From positions 1 to 64,000 of the forward strand of contig VXIS01000244.1 in NCBI GenBank assembly GCA_008704415.1: DNA of 64,000 nt. The letters are read 5' to 3'. Source of the DNA: Sphaerosporella brunnea (taxonomy: Eukaryota; Ascomycota; Pezizomycetes; Pezizales; Pyronemataceae). Made by a program: the position numbers and the translations under genes. Every line of letters begins with the position of its first letter. Position 1 is the stretch's first letter. Below are positions 1 through 11,172 of the stretch, piece by piece. A model generated the notes under the pieces. It was not told where the DNA came from. It ran no database searches and saw only the letters and a list, made by a program, of their open reading frames with translations.

Positions 1-1683
1 GGAAAGGGCGAATTTCGGAGCGAGAACTCCCGTCAGTAGGTATGTCACAGCGAACACCATAAGCCTCATCCTCTTCAATGAACTCCAGAGCTTAGAGCTA
101 ACGAACTTGTTTGATTATAGCCCCACCCCCGAGCACAGCACCATACCTCGGCAAACTGCGAAGGATTGATTCCCGGTGAGTGGCAAGCAGAGCCGAGAGC
201 GCCTTTTTAGGGAGTGCGTTCGGTGGGAGGCCTTTGGTGCTCGGTGGAGAAGGTTTGGGGTTGGAAGCATCCCCGGTGGCAGTCAGGAGTGGAGTTGTTC
301 GGGGAATAGAAAAGCCATTCCTGCAGTTTCTGCGAGATACCAAGGTTGGCCATGGCGGTGGTTTTTGAGGAGGAGGAGGAGTAGGGGGATAGGGAATGAC
401 GGTCCGAAGGTATTAATTGATTAATTGATTAATTATTTAATCAATTATTTATTTATTCGGTATGCAGTCTTTCAGTTATGGCCATATGTGAGGTTAGGAG
501 ACGTAATACAGAATCAAGAACAAAGGAAATAACAAAGGAAACCAACAAAGTGTGTGGTCCATCTCAAGTAAACCATCTGAGTACGAGCGCGCGCCGGTCC
601 GAAGGTGTTTAGCATTTCGCAGAACCGAGATCGTCTACGGTCCAGTACTAAGGGTGAAGTTCAATGCTATCTTGGGATTGGAAGAACGTACCCACCGTTT
701 GACAATGATCCTGGCTTCTCTGGACTCGAAGAGGCCTCTGTTGATTCTGCTGGCCCGGCCATGGCAGTTTTTGGTGTTTTTCCTTTTTTTCCTTTTCTTA
801 GTTACCTTTGTTAAGTATCTAGGGTAGCCGCATGAGATAATATCGATAAGGCGGCGGACAGGATATACATTAGGTAGTCTGCCATAGTCTAGCGAGCCTG
901 CATGCGGACATTAAATTTGATTACACACGCACACACATATCCTCATCCCACATATATGCACGATGGCGAAGGATGGGAGAGGGATCGGTTAGGGGAACAA
1001 TGTGAGGATTTTCAATTAAGATGCATGCAACCTTGCCCTTCTGGCGCGAGATCCGAGATCCAAGATGCAGAGCCGAGATAATGTTCGGCGTGCCACGATA
1101 TGCAACCTTTGATACCCGGCGTGCAACGTTCGAGACACCTGCGATACTGAAAAGGACGAGCCTACCTACGTTGCCTAGGAGATACTTTAACTGGGACAGC
1201 CCTTCCCCTTTCGCTATTTGATATTATATTCCGGCTTGAAGTCTCGTATGTACCACCTCGCGATTTTTAACATTGTGCACCGAAAACGGACTCTGACTTT
1301 CGAAGGAAAGCTTGAAAGTATTCCTAAGGAACGATTCTCTCGGTGGTTTTGGTTTGGGTAGATAGTCGTTGTTGCTTCTGCTGCGTTTTCCCTGAAGTTC
1401 ATTTAGTTAGGGTAGGTTAGGTAGCTTTCACCATTTCGGGCTGGGGATTTGTAATTCTAGGACGCAGAAAAGACTGGTCCGATTTCCTTGACATTATGTC
1501 CACAGTAATGTAGCGAACTTTGGGGAGGGTACAACATTTTGTGGTGTAAGATACCCCGCAATTGAAAGGAACGGTAGGGGAGTGACATGCAAGACAATCT
1601 GAGGTCCCCCGGCACCTCCAACACCCCGCATCGCCTCCACCCCTCTGGATATTGCCTCACTCTGTACTCAATCGGCAATCCGG
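1..1683. other. Outer left arm, no clear gene
   Basis: Mirror of 15198-16877. It holds a minus-strand ORF remnant near 98-350 equivalent to the ORF at 16528 but frameshifted by one-base differences, an AT-rich TTAATTGAT repeat at 412-460, and nothing else I can assign. Confidence 0.6.
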
Positions 1684-2571
1684 TATGATGCAGGCAGCCT
1701 TAAACCGCGACCAAGCAGGGGTTTGAAACACCTGTTACCTGGCTGCAAGCGAGCGAGTGATAGTCAATGAGCACCCGCATCGCGATAAGGGCGCTCCTCA
1801 ATGCACAAAAAATCCACTGGCAACACCACTCACTGAAAAACCTGAAGCTGCCTTCGTCAAGCTTTAGAAATGGCGAGACCCCACACGCAAACCCCGTGCA
1901 GAATCACCTTATGGAGGAAAAAAAGGCACGCTGAGGCACAAGCTGCAGCCGAAGCTGCGCAGGCTGCCTCCGAGGCGCAAGCTGCAGCTGGGGCGACGGT
2001 CGATGAAGAACCTGTAGCAATAACAGAGACAACATTCCAAAGGAGTTCAATGTTGTAAGAAAGGTGGTAATCTGGATCCAGCCGGTTTGAAACAATGCGA
2101 TCGCTGCGCCAGAGGTGTGGTTGCTCAAGAGCAGGACTTCAAACAAAAGACCCAGCCTGAAGAGGAGATCCTAAAGCGTGGCCACATTTGCATCTTCTTA
2201 CCCAAATTTCACCCTGAAACTAATCCCATTGAGTACCAGTGGGGAACAAAGGTGTTCCCAAGGAAGAAATGTGGGTATGCTTCGCGAAACAGCAGTTCCT
2301 CAGGGTTTGAAGGCGGTGCCTCCTGACCAAATACTATGCTACTTTGAAAAGGTCGAGCGTATTCTGGAAGCCTACCCGGCTGGAGATGTTTACGACACTC
2401 AGCAATTTGCCGACAAGGTGTTATCGCCTTAAATACCAGCATTCGGGGTTGAGCTCCGGCCGTTGGTTGTGACACAAGTCATCAGAAAATATCACTCGCT
2501 CGCTTGCAGCCGGGTAACAGGTGTTTCAAAACCCCCCTGCTTGGTCACGGTTTAAGGCTGCCTGCATCATA
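1684..2571 (+). mobile_element. Tc1/mariner-like DNA transposon relic with ~80-bp TIRs (left copy)
   Basis: The ends are inverted copies of each other for about 80 bp, beginning TATGATGCAGGCAGCCTTAA and ending with its complement at 2571. They differ by a few substitutions and indels. TA at both ends fits TA target use. The interior at about 2100-2430 encodes the C-terminal part of a DDE transposase: LPKFHPETNPIEYQWG, then after a frameshift VPQGLKAVPPDQILCYFEK and AYPAGDVYDTQQFADKV. The N-terminal catalytic part is missing. The element is dead and non-autonomous. Confidence 0.8.
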
Positions 2572-2964
2572 CGTTGAGCCTGACGCCGATGATGAGGAAG
2601 ATTCCGGGTCTACGTCCAACTATAGGTTTGAGGAGCACCAGTTCAAGTCCTTGCCCTCCCAACTTAAGTTACCGGAGGCATAGACGCTGCTTAGACCTGG
2701 GAAGAAGGAAAGGCGCGGGCGCTTTGGGATGTTGGTGTTTTGAAAAGCGAATGTTTTGTTGGACAGTTCACAGTGCTAGAGAACTTGATCGGCAGTGACA
2801 GGTTTTTTGCTAGAATGACATATTTCCATGCACGTACAGAGCGGAAGTGACGGTGACCAACAAGTTAGGTTCCTGCGTGAGAACCTCCCTGGTGACCGGG
2901 ACACATGATCTCTAGAGGGCCCTGAATCTCAAAAAAATCCCAAGTTCGCGAGTTCTTCAGCAAC
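2572..2964. other. Interval between transposon and MITE, nothing assigned
   Basis: No gene or repeat recognised; mirrored at 13917-14309. Confidence 0.5.
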
Positions 2965-3374
2965 TACCGTATTTTCTCGCGAACAAGGGAAATGACGGCG
3001 CGAAAGTCGGTCTTTTTCTAGTAGCAAAAGTAGTTGTGACCGTAAAAAATGACACTTCAACCTCGCGACGCCACTCCCAGCCACTCGCCTGCAAAACATG
3101 AAGCCGGACATTAAATCAGGTCTGTCATTTGAGGAGAGAAGCGGGAGGCTTCAAGTTCCGAAAGCGCTGCAGCTTGTCTTTAACGAGCAGGAGGCAAAAA
3201 GTGTAAACAACGGAGAGCAGAAATTGTGAGTGTGTGGCGCATATCAGTTCCTTCCATCCGTGCACCCACCATCTCGGCTCTGTTCACCCCAGGTCAATCC
3301 ACTCTATTAAAAATCTGCGGATTCCAAGTAGTTTATTACTAGCGTCATTGCCTTGTTCGCAAGAAAATATGGTA
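2965..3374. mobile_element. 410-bp MITE with TACCRTATTTTC ends (left copy)
   Basis: The inverted termini read TACCGTATTTTCTCGCGAAC on the left and TACCATATTTTCTTGCGAAC on the complement of the right, followed by AAGG and a TGACG block, about 35 bp in all. TA borders suggest TA insertion. No coding capacity. Confidence 0.75.
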
Positions 3375-5693
3375 TCGACCCACTCAATTGCAACGCACCC
3401 TCATTTGTGTTCAACGCTCGACTTTGGTGCGAGTGAGCGGCCATGAGACGGTATTAAGGACCCCGCGGTTTTGTCGGGTTTAAGCGACTCCAGACACGTT
3501 TTTGTGATCTCAAAAACTCGCCTACAAACTCCCCAAAACCTATAATACAGTACCCACAATAATTACTCTACACTCAGCAAAGCGAGATGTGCAAGAATTG
3601 CCTTACTCCGAGGCTGAACTCTCTCACTTGGATGTGGATATTTCAGCATGCGAGCCTCCAGTCACACTGATCCCATGGGAAGTCCAGCGAAGCTGAAGGG
3701 TGACGTGAGAGGACCTGCGAGTAAGAGACTAACACTCCTCCACTTGTATGCACTCTGCAAGAATGTCGGCCAAAAGGTCGACCAAAACCCTACAGAGCCT
3801 CATCCTCGCCTATAAATACCGTTTTTCCCTCCTTTCCTCCTTCTTTTCCTCTCCTCAGAACAAGAAAAAGAACAATGTGTAACTGTGCACGATAAGAGCA
3901 AATGGCATACTGCAGGGCCCCCGAAACGTGGAAGAAAGAGCAACCCGACGTGTGGCAGAGGTTTTTGTCCCCTTCGAGGGTTTTTCCTCTATAAAAAACA
4001 TTACATCTCTGGCTGATGGCGAGAGTGTGAGGTTTTCGACTTCTTCAAATGTTACACGCTGGCGCCTCATGCGACGAGCTTCTCCGATGATACTTCACAT
4101 GCTCCGAGATCGGTTCATCAGCACGCACCACCGCGCCGCAAGGTGAGCGAGGTCATCACTTTCAGCGGACTAAATATCCTAAAGCACGGTTGAAGACATC
4201 TATACCTTAGGTTTGCAAGGAGAGGCTCAGGCTTCGCATCCTCCACACCTACGTAGCAGACCCCTAAGCAGCAGGCACCTCCGCCGGCGCCGCAACAGCG
4301 ATGGTGGATCGCCAATCAGATGGGGTCATGGATTTGGTTCCATGAACTCAGTGTACTTTGAGCGTATCATGCGGCACCAACTCACAGCTTGGATGCTCAC
4401 ACTTTAGAAGGCGATGGCACGCTGGAATCCGACGTTGAAAGCTCTTGCAATTCAAGATGAAGGGCCTGAGGATCCACGGGTCTGATAAACCGATGACCAG
4501 ATTTTAGGTGATCAAAGTGAAGCGGCGGACTCGATCTGTGGAACCGAGTGCCAGCAGGTGTCAGTGCGTGTGCGAGTGCGGGGGGTGTTTGATGATGAAA
4601 TCCACTCGAGGTTGAACCATTATCTGCTTGCATATGTATTCACCACTCCGGGGGTACTCTACACTGGGGGGTTTTCAGCAATTTAGGGTGTACCGAGCAT
4701 GATAGCCATTTATTTGAACTTACTTCCTACCCTACAAACTGGCACCGAGCCCTCTCGTTTAACATGGCCTGAACAAGCCAATCTGTGGACCCGCCGGCGG
4801 GCGCGGCTGACTCTCCGGGGAAGCCGACAGTGAGGTGAGTGATATTGCATGAGTCGCCCATCCGCTGATAATACTCCGAAGTGAACCTCAGAGTACAACC
4901 GAACTACTCCACCAGGACACCGTAAGTATTTTTTTCTTTCTCCTTAAGGGCTGCGAATGGAACAAGAAACTGGTGCCGTTACCTGACTTGGCGGCAATCC
5001 TTCTTCCTCGCCGCACTTGATTACAACTTGTGCTGCAGGACCTCATGTATCTACCGGATTTTCCTGTGGCGAGGGGGCTTGGGGCTGGTTTGCAAATAGG
5101 TCGAGATTACTGTACAACAAAAAAAACCCCCCACAAGTTCTTCGCAGGGAGGAAGAATATTGTTTGATCGTTTGCAGAGGACACACATGCCATGCCTGCA
5201 GGAACTATCCGACGTTTTTGGGGGTTTTCATGCTTAGATACATCCGAGATACACAGAGCCGTGCACTTCAATGACATGCCTTTGTAGGCCACCAGCATCT
5301 AGAGTAGAGCCAGATTTCTAGCTACCGTACGAGAAGATGCTGTTTGGAGCTTCTGTCTATGCACCACACTTTGCTCGACAAAAACTATTGATCCATTGCG
5401 TAGGGTAGGCACGATTGCGGCAGTTCGTTATAAGAAACATTGAATCCCCGCACCGGGAGAAATACCAATGGGGTGAATTCTACGGGTGTTGTGTGTGTGC
5501 ACACATCAACGTGTGGCTTACTCTCAAAGCATCCTCTACGTGCCGTTGCACTCAGAAACCCCACCTCGGACAGACGTAATGAGAGTGAGTGAGTGAGTCA
5601 CCATGATTAACAACACCTTACCTTCGCTCTGGCGACTCAATTCCTTGATATTCTTGCTGCTGTAATACGATTTGCCATCCCACCCCAGCCGTA
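3375..5693. other. 2.3-kb left-arm stretch without a recognisable gene
   Basis: Only short ORFs occur, none with family features. TATAAATAC at 3812 followed by CT-rich sequence could be a core promoter, but no convincing coding region follows. Mirrored at 11173-13506. Confidence 0.5.
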
Positions 5694-7858
5694 CTAAAAC
5701 CCCTCCTCAAAAACCACCCCCTTCCTCTCCGCCGGCGCATACTCGACCCAGCTCGCCCTATGCCTAACCAGAAACCGTCCGGGGTTCATAACATGGCACG
5801 ACTCATACGTAACCGCAAACGGGTGGATATTGGGTTCAATCAGGAACAGCTATCCCAATCACCCGCCGGCAGTCAGCCCTCTCTCTCACTTCATCAAAGG
5901 GGTCAACATACCGCGGTAGGCAGGGGGTAAAGCGCCAACGCGTGCGCCGCAAAATCCCAGAGTACGGGGCGTTTACTCAGTGGGAAGGGGCTGAGCGTTC
6001 CCTGGTCGAGCAACGTCTTGACGAGTTTCCGGACGAGCTTGGTGTCCGTGTCTACAACCGGCGGTGGGGTATCATGGCCATCGAGGTCCATTTCTTCGGC
6101 AGACCGCGCCTTGCTAAATCTTATCGCCGACCGCTGAAACCGCCCCGCCACGTCGTCGCGGCAGACGACGACCTCGCTGGTGAAGTACCCCAGCCGGCAC
6201 GGATTGCTGGCGCAGCGGACGTCGGAGACAACGCGCTTGACGCGGTTGAGGAAGACCTCGGGGACGCCCTTGCGTGGCCAGGCGGAAGCGCTGCCGCCCG
6301 AGAACGTGGATGCCCACGGATCGTTATCACCAGGCACGAAGAGGAGGGTGCTCTGTGCACATATGCTTGGGAAGTCAGCGAGGAGACTTGCGAGTGCGTC
6401 GAAGTTCTCTTTGTAGACGCGGACGCTGGGGGCATCGCCGGGGGTCACGGGGATGGAGGAGAAGCTGCCGGCGAGGATAAAGACGAGTGGGGGGTCCGAG
6501 GAGTACCGGGTGAATAGATGCCGTAAAGCCTCGAGCGTTCGCGGGACGTCAAGGTGCAGCTCTCCTACTGCTACCCAGCGGACGTGCGATAGCGCTTCCT
6601 CTATTCTCCGCATTGTTCGCCCCTGCGGTCCGCCGTGCGTCAGATGGGACATGTCCAGCGACACGCCGTTGCCAAGGAAATCGACGTGGCCGAAGACGTC
6701 GGCGCTTTGTTCTCTGCGTTCCGGCGGGGGAGAGAGCAGGGTGAAGACCGTAAACCGACCGTCTTCCTCATACACGCCATCCAGGACCATAAACATCCCC
6801 GGACAGACCCAATTCGCGTCTGCATGTGGCAGCAGCTGCGCGAGTGACATGTCGAGTGCGATTTCGCCTGTGGGGTCGTATAGTGATAGGTGGCCGGATG
6901 GGGAATGCCCGAGCATGCCAAAGAGCATGAAGTTCTGCCCTGCACGGCCAAGGAGCGCGGAGATGGGCGTGAGTTTGTAGTGCGATTTGGGGGCGCCGGA
7001 GGGAGCGGATTTGGAATACGTTGGTGCGAGGAAGGATTCGTTGCGTTGGAGACGGGAATACAATGTATTATATCGAGCACGAAATAACGCAGTTTTCGCA
7101 GACGGCGGAGGGAAGAACGAAGGTTTTTGACCACTATCCCGCATCAGCCAGCGGAAGGAACAGCGGATTGAGGGGCAGTACCGTTCAAACATCTTCTTGC
7201 TGACATTATACACCGTCTTCGGCATTTCAAACGCATCGACAATCTTCAAAAAATCGTTCGGATCAACGTTATCTTCGATCTCGTCCCGCGCCTCCTCGGG
7301 CATCGACATCTCGACATCCCCGGTCCCGCCGGCCATGAGCATACTGCTCGGGATGTCACCCGCCAGCTCCATCGCCGACAAATTAGAATTAGTCCTCGAC
7401 AGCGCCGGGGAATTGGCGGCGGTGGGGACGTCGAAGCTTTTGAGAACCGATTTCAACGAATCCCCACCGTCCACCAAGATCTTCCCCGCCGCCTCGGCCC
7501 GCTTCCACCGCCTCGCAATCTCATCCAGCAGCTTCTCGCCCGCGCCGGAGTCGCGCCAGTCGGCACCGCATTTGCGGCCAACGAATTGGCAGAGCAGGGC
7601 TAAGGCGTCGCTTTTGAGAGTGAGGTTGTGTTTTTTCGTAAACACGCGGAAGGCGATCGGACGCAGGATAGAGAGCGGGATTTCGACGGCGAGCACGCGG
7701 GGAGCAGGTGCTGGCGAATGGCGGATTGAAGATGGAGGGAGAGGAACGAAGGGGTCACTTGTGAGTTCGCTGGACGGCGGGGGAGCGGGGGGGGGCCGAC
7801 GCAGGAAGGAGGAGAGGGTGGACTTTGCGGGCTTGTTCTGCGGGAGCTGTGGCGGCAT
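5694..7858 (-). CDS. DPB2: DNA polymerase epsilon subunit B (left-arm copy)
   Basis: Mirror copy of the gene at 9008-11172, with exons 5912-7858 and 5694-5849 and a predicted 700-residue product. Exon 1 translates identically to the right copy. The splice sites, stop and 3' flank are also preserved, so both copies look intact. If the palindrome is real, the organism has two identical DPB2 genes in inverted orientation. If it is an assembly artefact, this copy does not exist. Confidence 0.9.
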
Positions 7859-8140
7859 GGCGGCTGGCTATGCGGGCCTGGGTGGTATGGTATTGGTATG
7901 CGGCTTTCTTTCTTATGGTATTGATGTTCTTCTTGCGTGCGTCCTGCTTCCCGGCGTGGGTTGGAAGACGCGACGACGCGTTGCTGCGCAGTTGGGGGCT
8001 TGGCGTGGGTTCCCGTCGTGGACGCGACGTTTCTTTCTTCGTTCTTCGTTCGTTTCTCTTTCTCTGCACTCTCTTTCAACACCCGCCCCTCCCCTTTCTT
8101 TGCCATACAATTCCGACACGACAAAAAACACATCTCCACC

Positions 8141-8175
8141 ATGTCCGCCCCGAAAGAACAGCTCGCCGAACTCAC
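8141..8175 (+). pseudogene. 5' stub of NASP/Sim3-like histone chaperone (left arm)
   Basis: An ATG followed by the same first codons as the right-arm copy (MSAPKEQLAEL), after which the reading frame runs directly into the G/T-only tract. About 12 codons remain. The stub is divergent from the left DPB2 copy, which starts at 7858. It cannot encode a working protein. Confidence 0.7.
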
Positions 8176-8607
8176 GTTGGGTGGTTTGTGTTGGTTTTTG
8201 GTGTTTGTGGTGTGGGGGTTGGGTGGGGTGTGGTGGTTGGGTGGGTTGTGTGGTGGTGGTGGGTGGTTGTGTGGGTTTTGTGTGTGTGGTTGGTGTTTTT
8301 TTTGTTGTTGTTTTTTGTGTGTGTTTTGGGTGTGGGTTTGTGTGTGGGGTGGTGGGGGGGTGGGGGGGGTGGGTGGGGGGGGGTGGGGGGGGTGGGGGGG
8401 GGTGGGGGGGGGGGGGGTGGTGGGTGGGGGGGGTGGGGTGGGTGGGGGTGGGTGGGGGGGGGGGGGGGTGGTGGGGGGTGGTGGGGGGTGTGGGGGGGGG
8501 TGGTGGTTTGTTGGGTGGGGGGGTGGGGGTGGTGGGGGTGGTGGGGGGTGTGGGGGGTGGGTGTGGGGTGGTGGTTTTTTTTTTTTTTGGGTGTGTGGTT
8601 GTGTGGT
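8176..8607. repeat. 432-bp tract made only of G and T
   Basis: Reading the + strand from 8176 to 8607 I find no A and no C. The tract is irregular: GTGTGG-type stretches on the left, long G runs interrupted by single T in the middle, and a T run near 8575-8588. It has no clear period. It begins exactly where the left arm stops matching the right arm. Long ORFs crossing it (Gly/Val/Trp-rich on +, Pro/His/Thr-rich on -) are composition artefacts. It could form G-quadruplexes, or it could be low-quality base calls at a fold-back. Confidence 0.95.
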
Positions 8608-8712
8608 CGCGTACAGGTCTGCAGACGCGGGATAGTCTTTGGTCGCGTAGGCCTTCAAGGCGCGGGCTTTGAGCGAGGTGAGTTCGGCGAGCTGTTCTTT
8701 CGGGGCGGACAT
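8605..8712 (-). pseudogene. 5' fragment of NASP/Sim3/Hif1-like histone chaperone (right arm)
   Basis: The ATG is at 8712. About 36 codons are readable, beginning MSAPKEQLAELTSLKARAL and ending near the residues DYPASADLYA, where sequence passes into the G/T-only tract (C/A on this strand). The LKARALKAYATKDYPASADLYA pattern resembles the first helix pair of the TPR-containing NASP/Sim3/Hif1 family of histone H3-H4 chaperones. That is family recognition from a short stretch only. The rest of the gene is absent from the window. It shares a 295-bp intergenic region with DPB2. Confidence 0.55.
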
Positions 8713-9007
8713 GGTGGAGATGTGTTTTTTGTCGTGTCGGAATTGGGGGGGGGGGGGGTATGGCAAAGAAAGGGGAGGGGCGGGTGTTGAAAGAGAGTGC
8801 AGAGAAAGAGAAACGAACGAAGAACGAAGAAAGAAACGTCGCGTCCACGACGGGAACCCACGCCAAGCCCCCAACTGCGCAGCAACGCGTCGTCGCGTCT
8901 TCCAACCCACGCCGGGAAGCAGGACGCACGCAAGAAGAACATCAATACCATAAGAAAGAAAGCCGCATACCAATACCATACCACCCAGGCCCGCATAGCC
9001 AGCCGCC
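8713..9007. promoter_or_regulatory. Divergent promoter between DPB2 and the chaperone fragment
   Basis: This 295-bp stretch separates two outward-facing start codons (8712 on -, 9008 on +). The left arm has the equivalent at 7859-8140. It is purine-rich toward DPB2 with repeated GAAAG/GAACGA blocks. The right copy holds a 14-G run at 8745-8758 where the left copy has a single G. No TATA box is evident. Confidence 0.5.
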
Positions 9008-11172
9008 ATGCCGCCACAGCTCCCGCAGAACAAGCCCGCAAAGTCCACCCTCTCCTCCTTCCTGCGTCGGCCCCCCCCCGCTCCCCCGCCGTCCAGCGAA
9101 CTCACAAGTGACCCCTTCGTTCCTCTCCCTCCATCTTCAATCCGCCATTCGCCAGCACCTGCTCCCCGCGTGCTCGCCGTCGAAATCCCGCTCTCTATCC
9201 TGCGTCCGATCGCCTTCCGCGTGTTTACGAAAAAACACAACCTCACTCTCAAAAGCGACGCCTTAGCCCTGCTCTGCCAATTCGTTGGCCGCAAATGCGG
9301 TGCCGACTGGCGCGACTCCGGCGCGGGCGAGAAGCTGCTGGATGAGATTGCGAGGCGGTGGAAGCGGGCCGAGGCGGCGGGGAAGATCTTGGTGGACGGT
9401 GGGGATTCGTTGAAATCGGTTCTCAAAAGCTTCGACGTCCCCACCGCCGCCAATTCCCCGGCGCTGTCGAGGACTAATTCTAATTTGTCGGCGATGGAGC
9501 TGGCGGGTGACATCCCGAGCAGTATGCTCATGGCCGGCGGGACCGGGGATGTCGAGATGTCGATGCCCGAGGAGGCGCGGGACGAGATCGAAGATAACGT
9601 TGATCCGAACGATTTTTTGAAGATTGTCGATGCGTTTGAAATGCCGAAGACGGTGTATAATGTCAGCAAGAAGATGTTTGAACGGTACTGCCCCTCAATC
9701 CGCTGTTCCTTCCGCTGGCTGATGCGGGATAGTGGTCAAAAACCTTCGTTCTTCCCTCCGCCGTCTGCGAAAACTGCGTTATTTCGTGCTCGATATAATA
9801 CATTGTATTCCCGTCTCCAACGCAACGAATCCTTCCTCGCACCAACGTATTCCAAATCCGCTCCCTCCGGCGCCCCCAAATCGCACTACAAACTCACGCC
9901 CATCTCCGCGCTCCTTGGCCGTGCAGGGCAGAACTTCATGCTCTTTGGCATGCTCGGGCATTCCCCATCCGGCCACCTATCACTATACGACCCCACAGGC
10001 GAAATCGCACTCGACATGTCACTCGCGCAGCTGCTGCCACATGCAGACGCGAATTGGGTCTGTCCGGGGATGTTTATGGTCCTGGATGGCGTGTATGAGG
10101 AAGACGGTCGGTTTACGGTCTTCACCCTGCTCTCTCCCCCGCCGGAACGCAGAGAACAAAGCGCCGACGTCTTCGGCCACGTCGATTTCCTTGGCAACGG
10201 CGTGTCGCTGGACATGTCCCATCTGACGCACGGCGGACCGCAGGGGCGAACAATGCGGAGAATAGAGGAAGCGCTATCGCACGTCCGCTGGGTAGCAGTA
10301 GGAGAGCTGCACCTTGACGTCCCGCGAACGCTCGAGGCTTTACGGCATCTATTCACCCGGTACTCCTCGGACCCCCCACTCGTCTTTATCCTCGCCGGCA
10401 GCTTCTCCTCCATCCCCGTGACCCCCGGCGATGCCCCCAGCGTCCGCGTCTACAAAGAGAACTTCGACGCACTCGCAAGTCTCCTCGCTGACTTCCCAAG
10501 CATATGTGCACAGAGCACCCTCCTCTTCGTGCCTGGTGATAACGATCCGTGGGCATCCACGTTCTCGGGCGGCAGCGCTTCCGCCTGGCCACGCAAGGGC
10601 GTCCCCGAGGTCTTCCTCAACCGCGTCAAGCGCGTTGTCTCCGACGTCCGCTGCGCCAGCAATCCGTGCCGGCTGGGGTACTTCACCAGCGAGGTCGTCG
10701 TCTGCCGCGACGACGTGGCGGGGCGGTTTCAGCGGTCGGCGATAAGATTTAGCAAGGCGCGGTCTGCCGAAGAAATGGACCTCGATGGCCATGATACCCC
10801 ACCGCCGGTTGTAGACACGGACACCAAGCTCGTCCGGAAACTCGTCAAGACGTTGCTCGACCAGGGAACGCTCAGCCCCTTCCCACTGAGTAAACGCCCC
10901 GTACTCTGGGATTTTGCGGCGCACGCGTTGGCGCTTTACCCCCTGCCTACCGCGGTATGTTGACCCCTTTGATGAAGTGAGAGAGAGGGCTGACTGCCGG
11001 CGGGTGATTGGGATAGCTGTTCCTGATTGAACCCAATATCCACCCGTTTGCGGTTACGTATGAGTCGTGCCATGTTATGAACCCCGGACGGTTTCTGGTT
11101 AGGCATAGGGCGAGCTGGGTCGAGTATGCGCCGGCGGAGAGGAAGGGGGTGGTTTTTGAGGAGGGGTTTTAG
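9008..11172 (+). CDS. DPB2: DNA polymerase epsilon subunit B (right-arm copy)
   Basis: The non-catalytic second subunit of replicative DNA polymerase epsilon, nuclear, needed for helicase-polymerase coupling at the fork. The gene reads as two exons, 9008-10954 and 11017-11172, split by a 62-bp GT-AG intron, giving 700 residues. The N-terminal third has the helical Dpb2 N-domain after a Pro-rich leader. Next come the OB-fold (DPTGEIALDMSLAQLLP) and the inactive phosphoesterase-like domain (VAVGELHLDVPRTLEAL, FVPGDNDPW). The second exon supplies the conserved tail HPFAVTYESCHVMNPGRFLV. Without splicing, the frame stops three codons past the exon, which supports the intron. The left arm encodes the same protein. 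Family assignment is strong. Confidence 0.93.

Larger units (their letters stand above)
1..8175 (+). repeat. Left arm of a ~16.9-kb palindrome
   Basis: This arm is the reverse complement of 8678-16877. Matching landmarks are the first bases of the window against the bases ending at 16877, the DPB2 copies, the 888-bp transposon and the 410-bp MITE. The right arm is about 25 bp longer because of a poly-G insertion and a poly-T insertion. Identity continues to base 1, so the true outer end may lie outside the window. The inner end (8175) falls in codon 12 of a histone-chaperone-like ORF. Confidence 0.95.

Noticed and set aside
8176..8607. Internal telomere repeat
   Set aside because: No TTAGGG or other regular period. 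It resembles irregular TG telomeres only in composition, and filamentous ascomycetes normally use TTAGGG.
7197..9669. Very long ORFs crossing the G/T tract (491, 689, 338, 321, 232 aa)
   Set aside because: They are antisense shadows of DPB2 joined to translations of a two-letter tract (poly Gly/Val/Trp or Pro/His/Thr); no real protein features.
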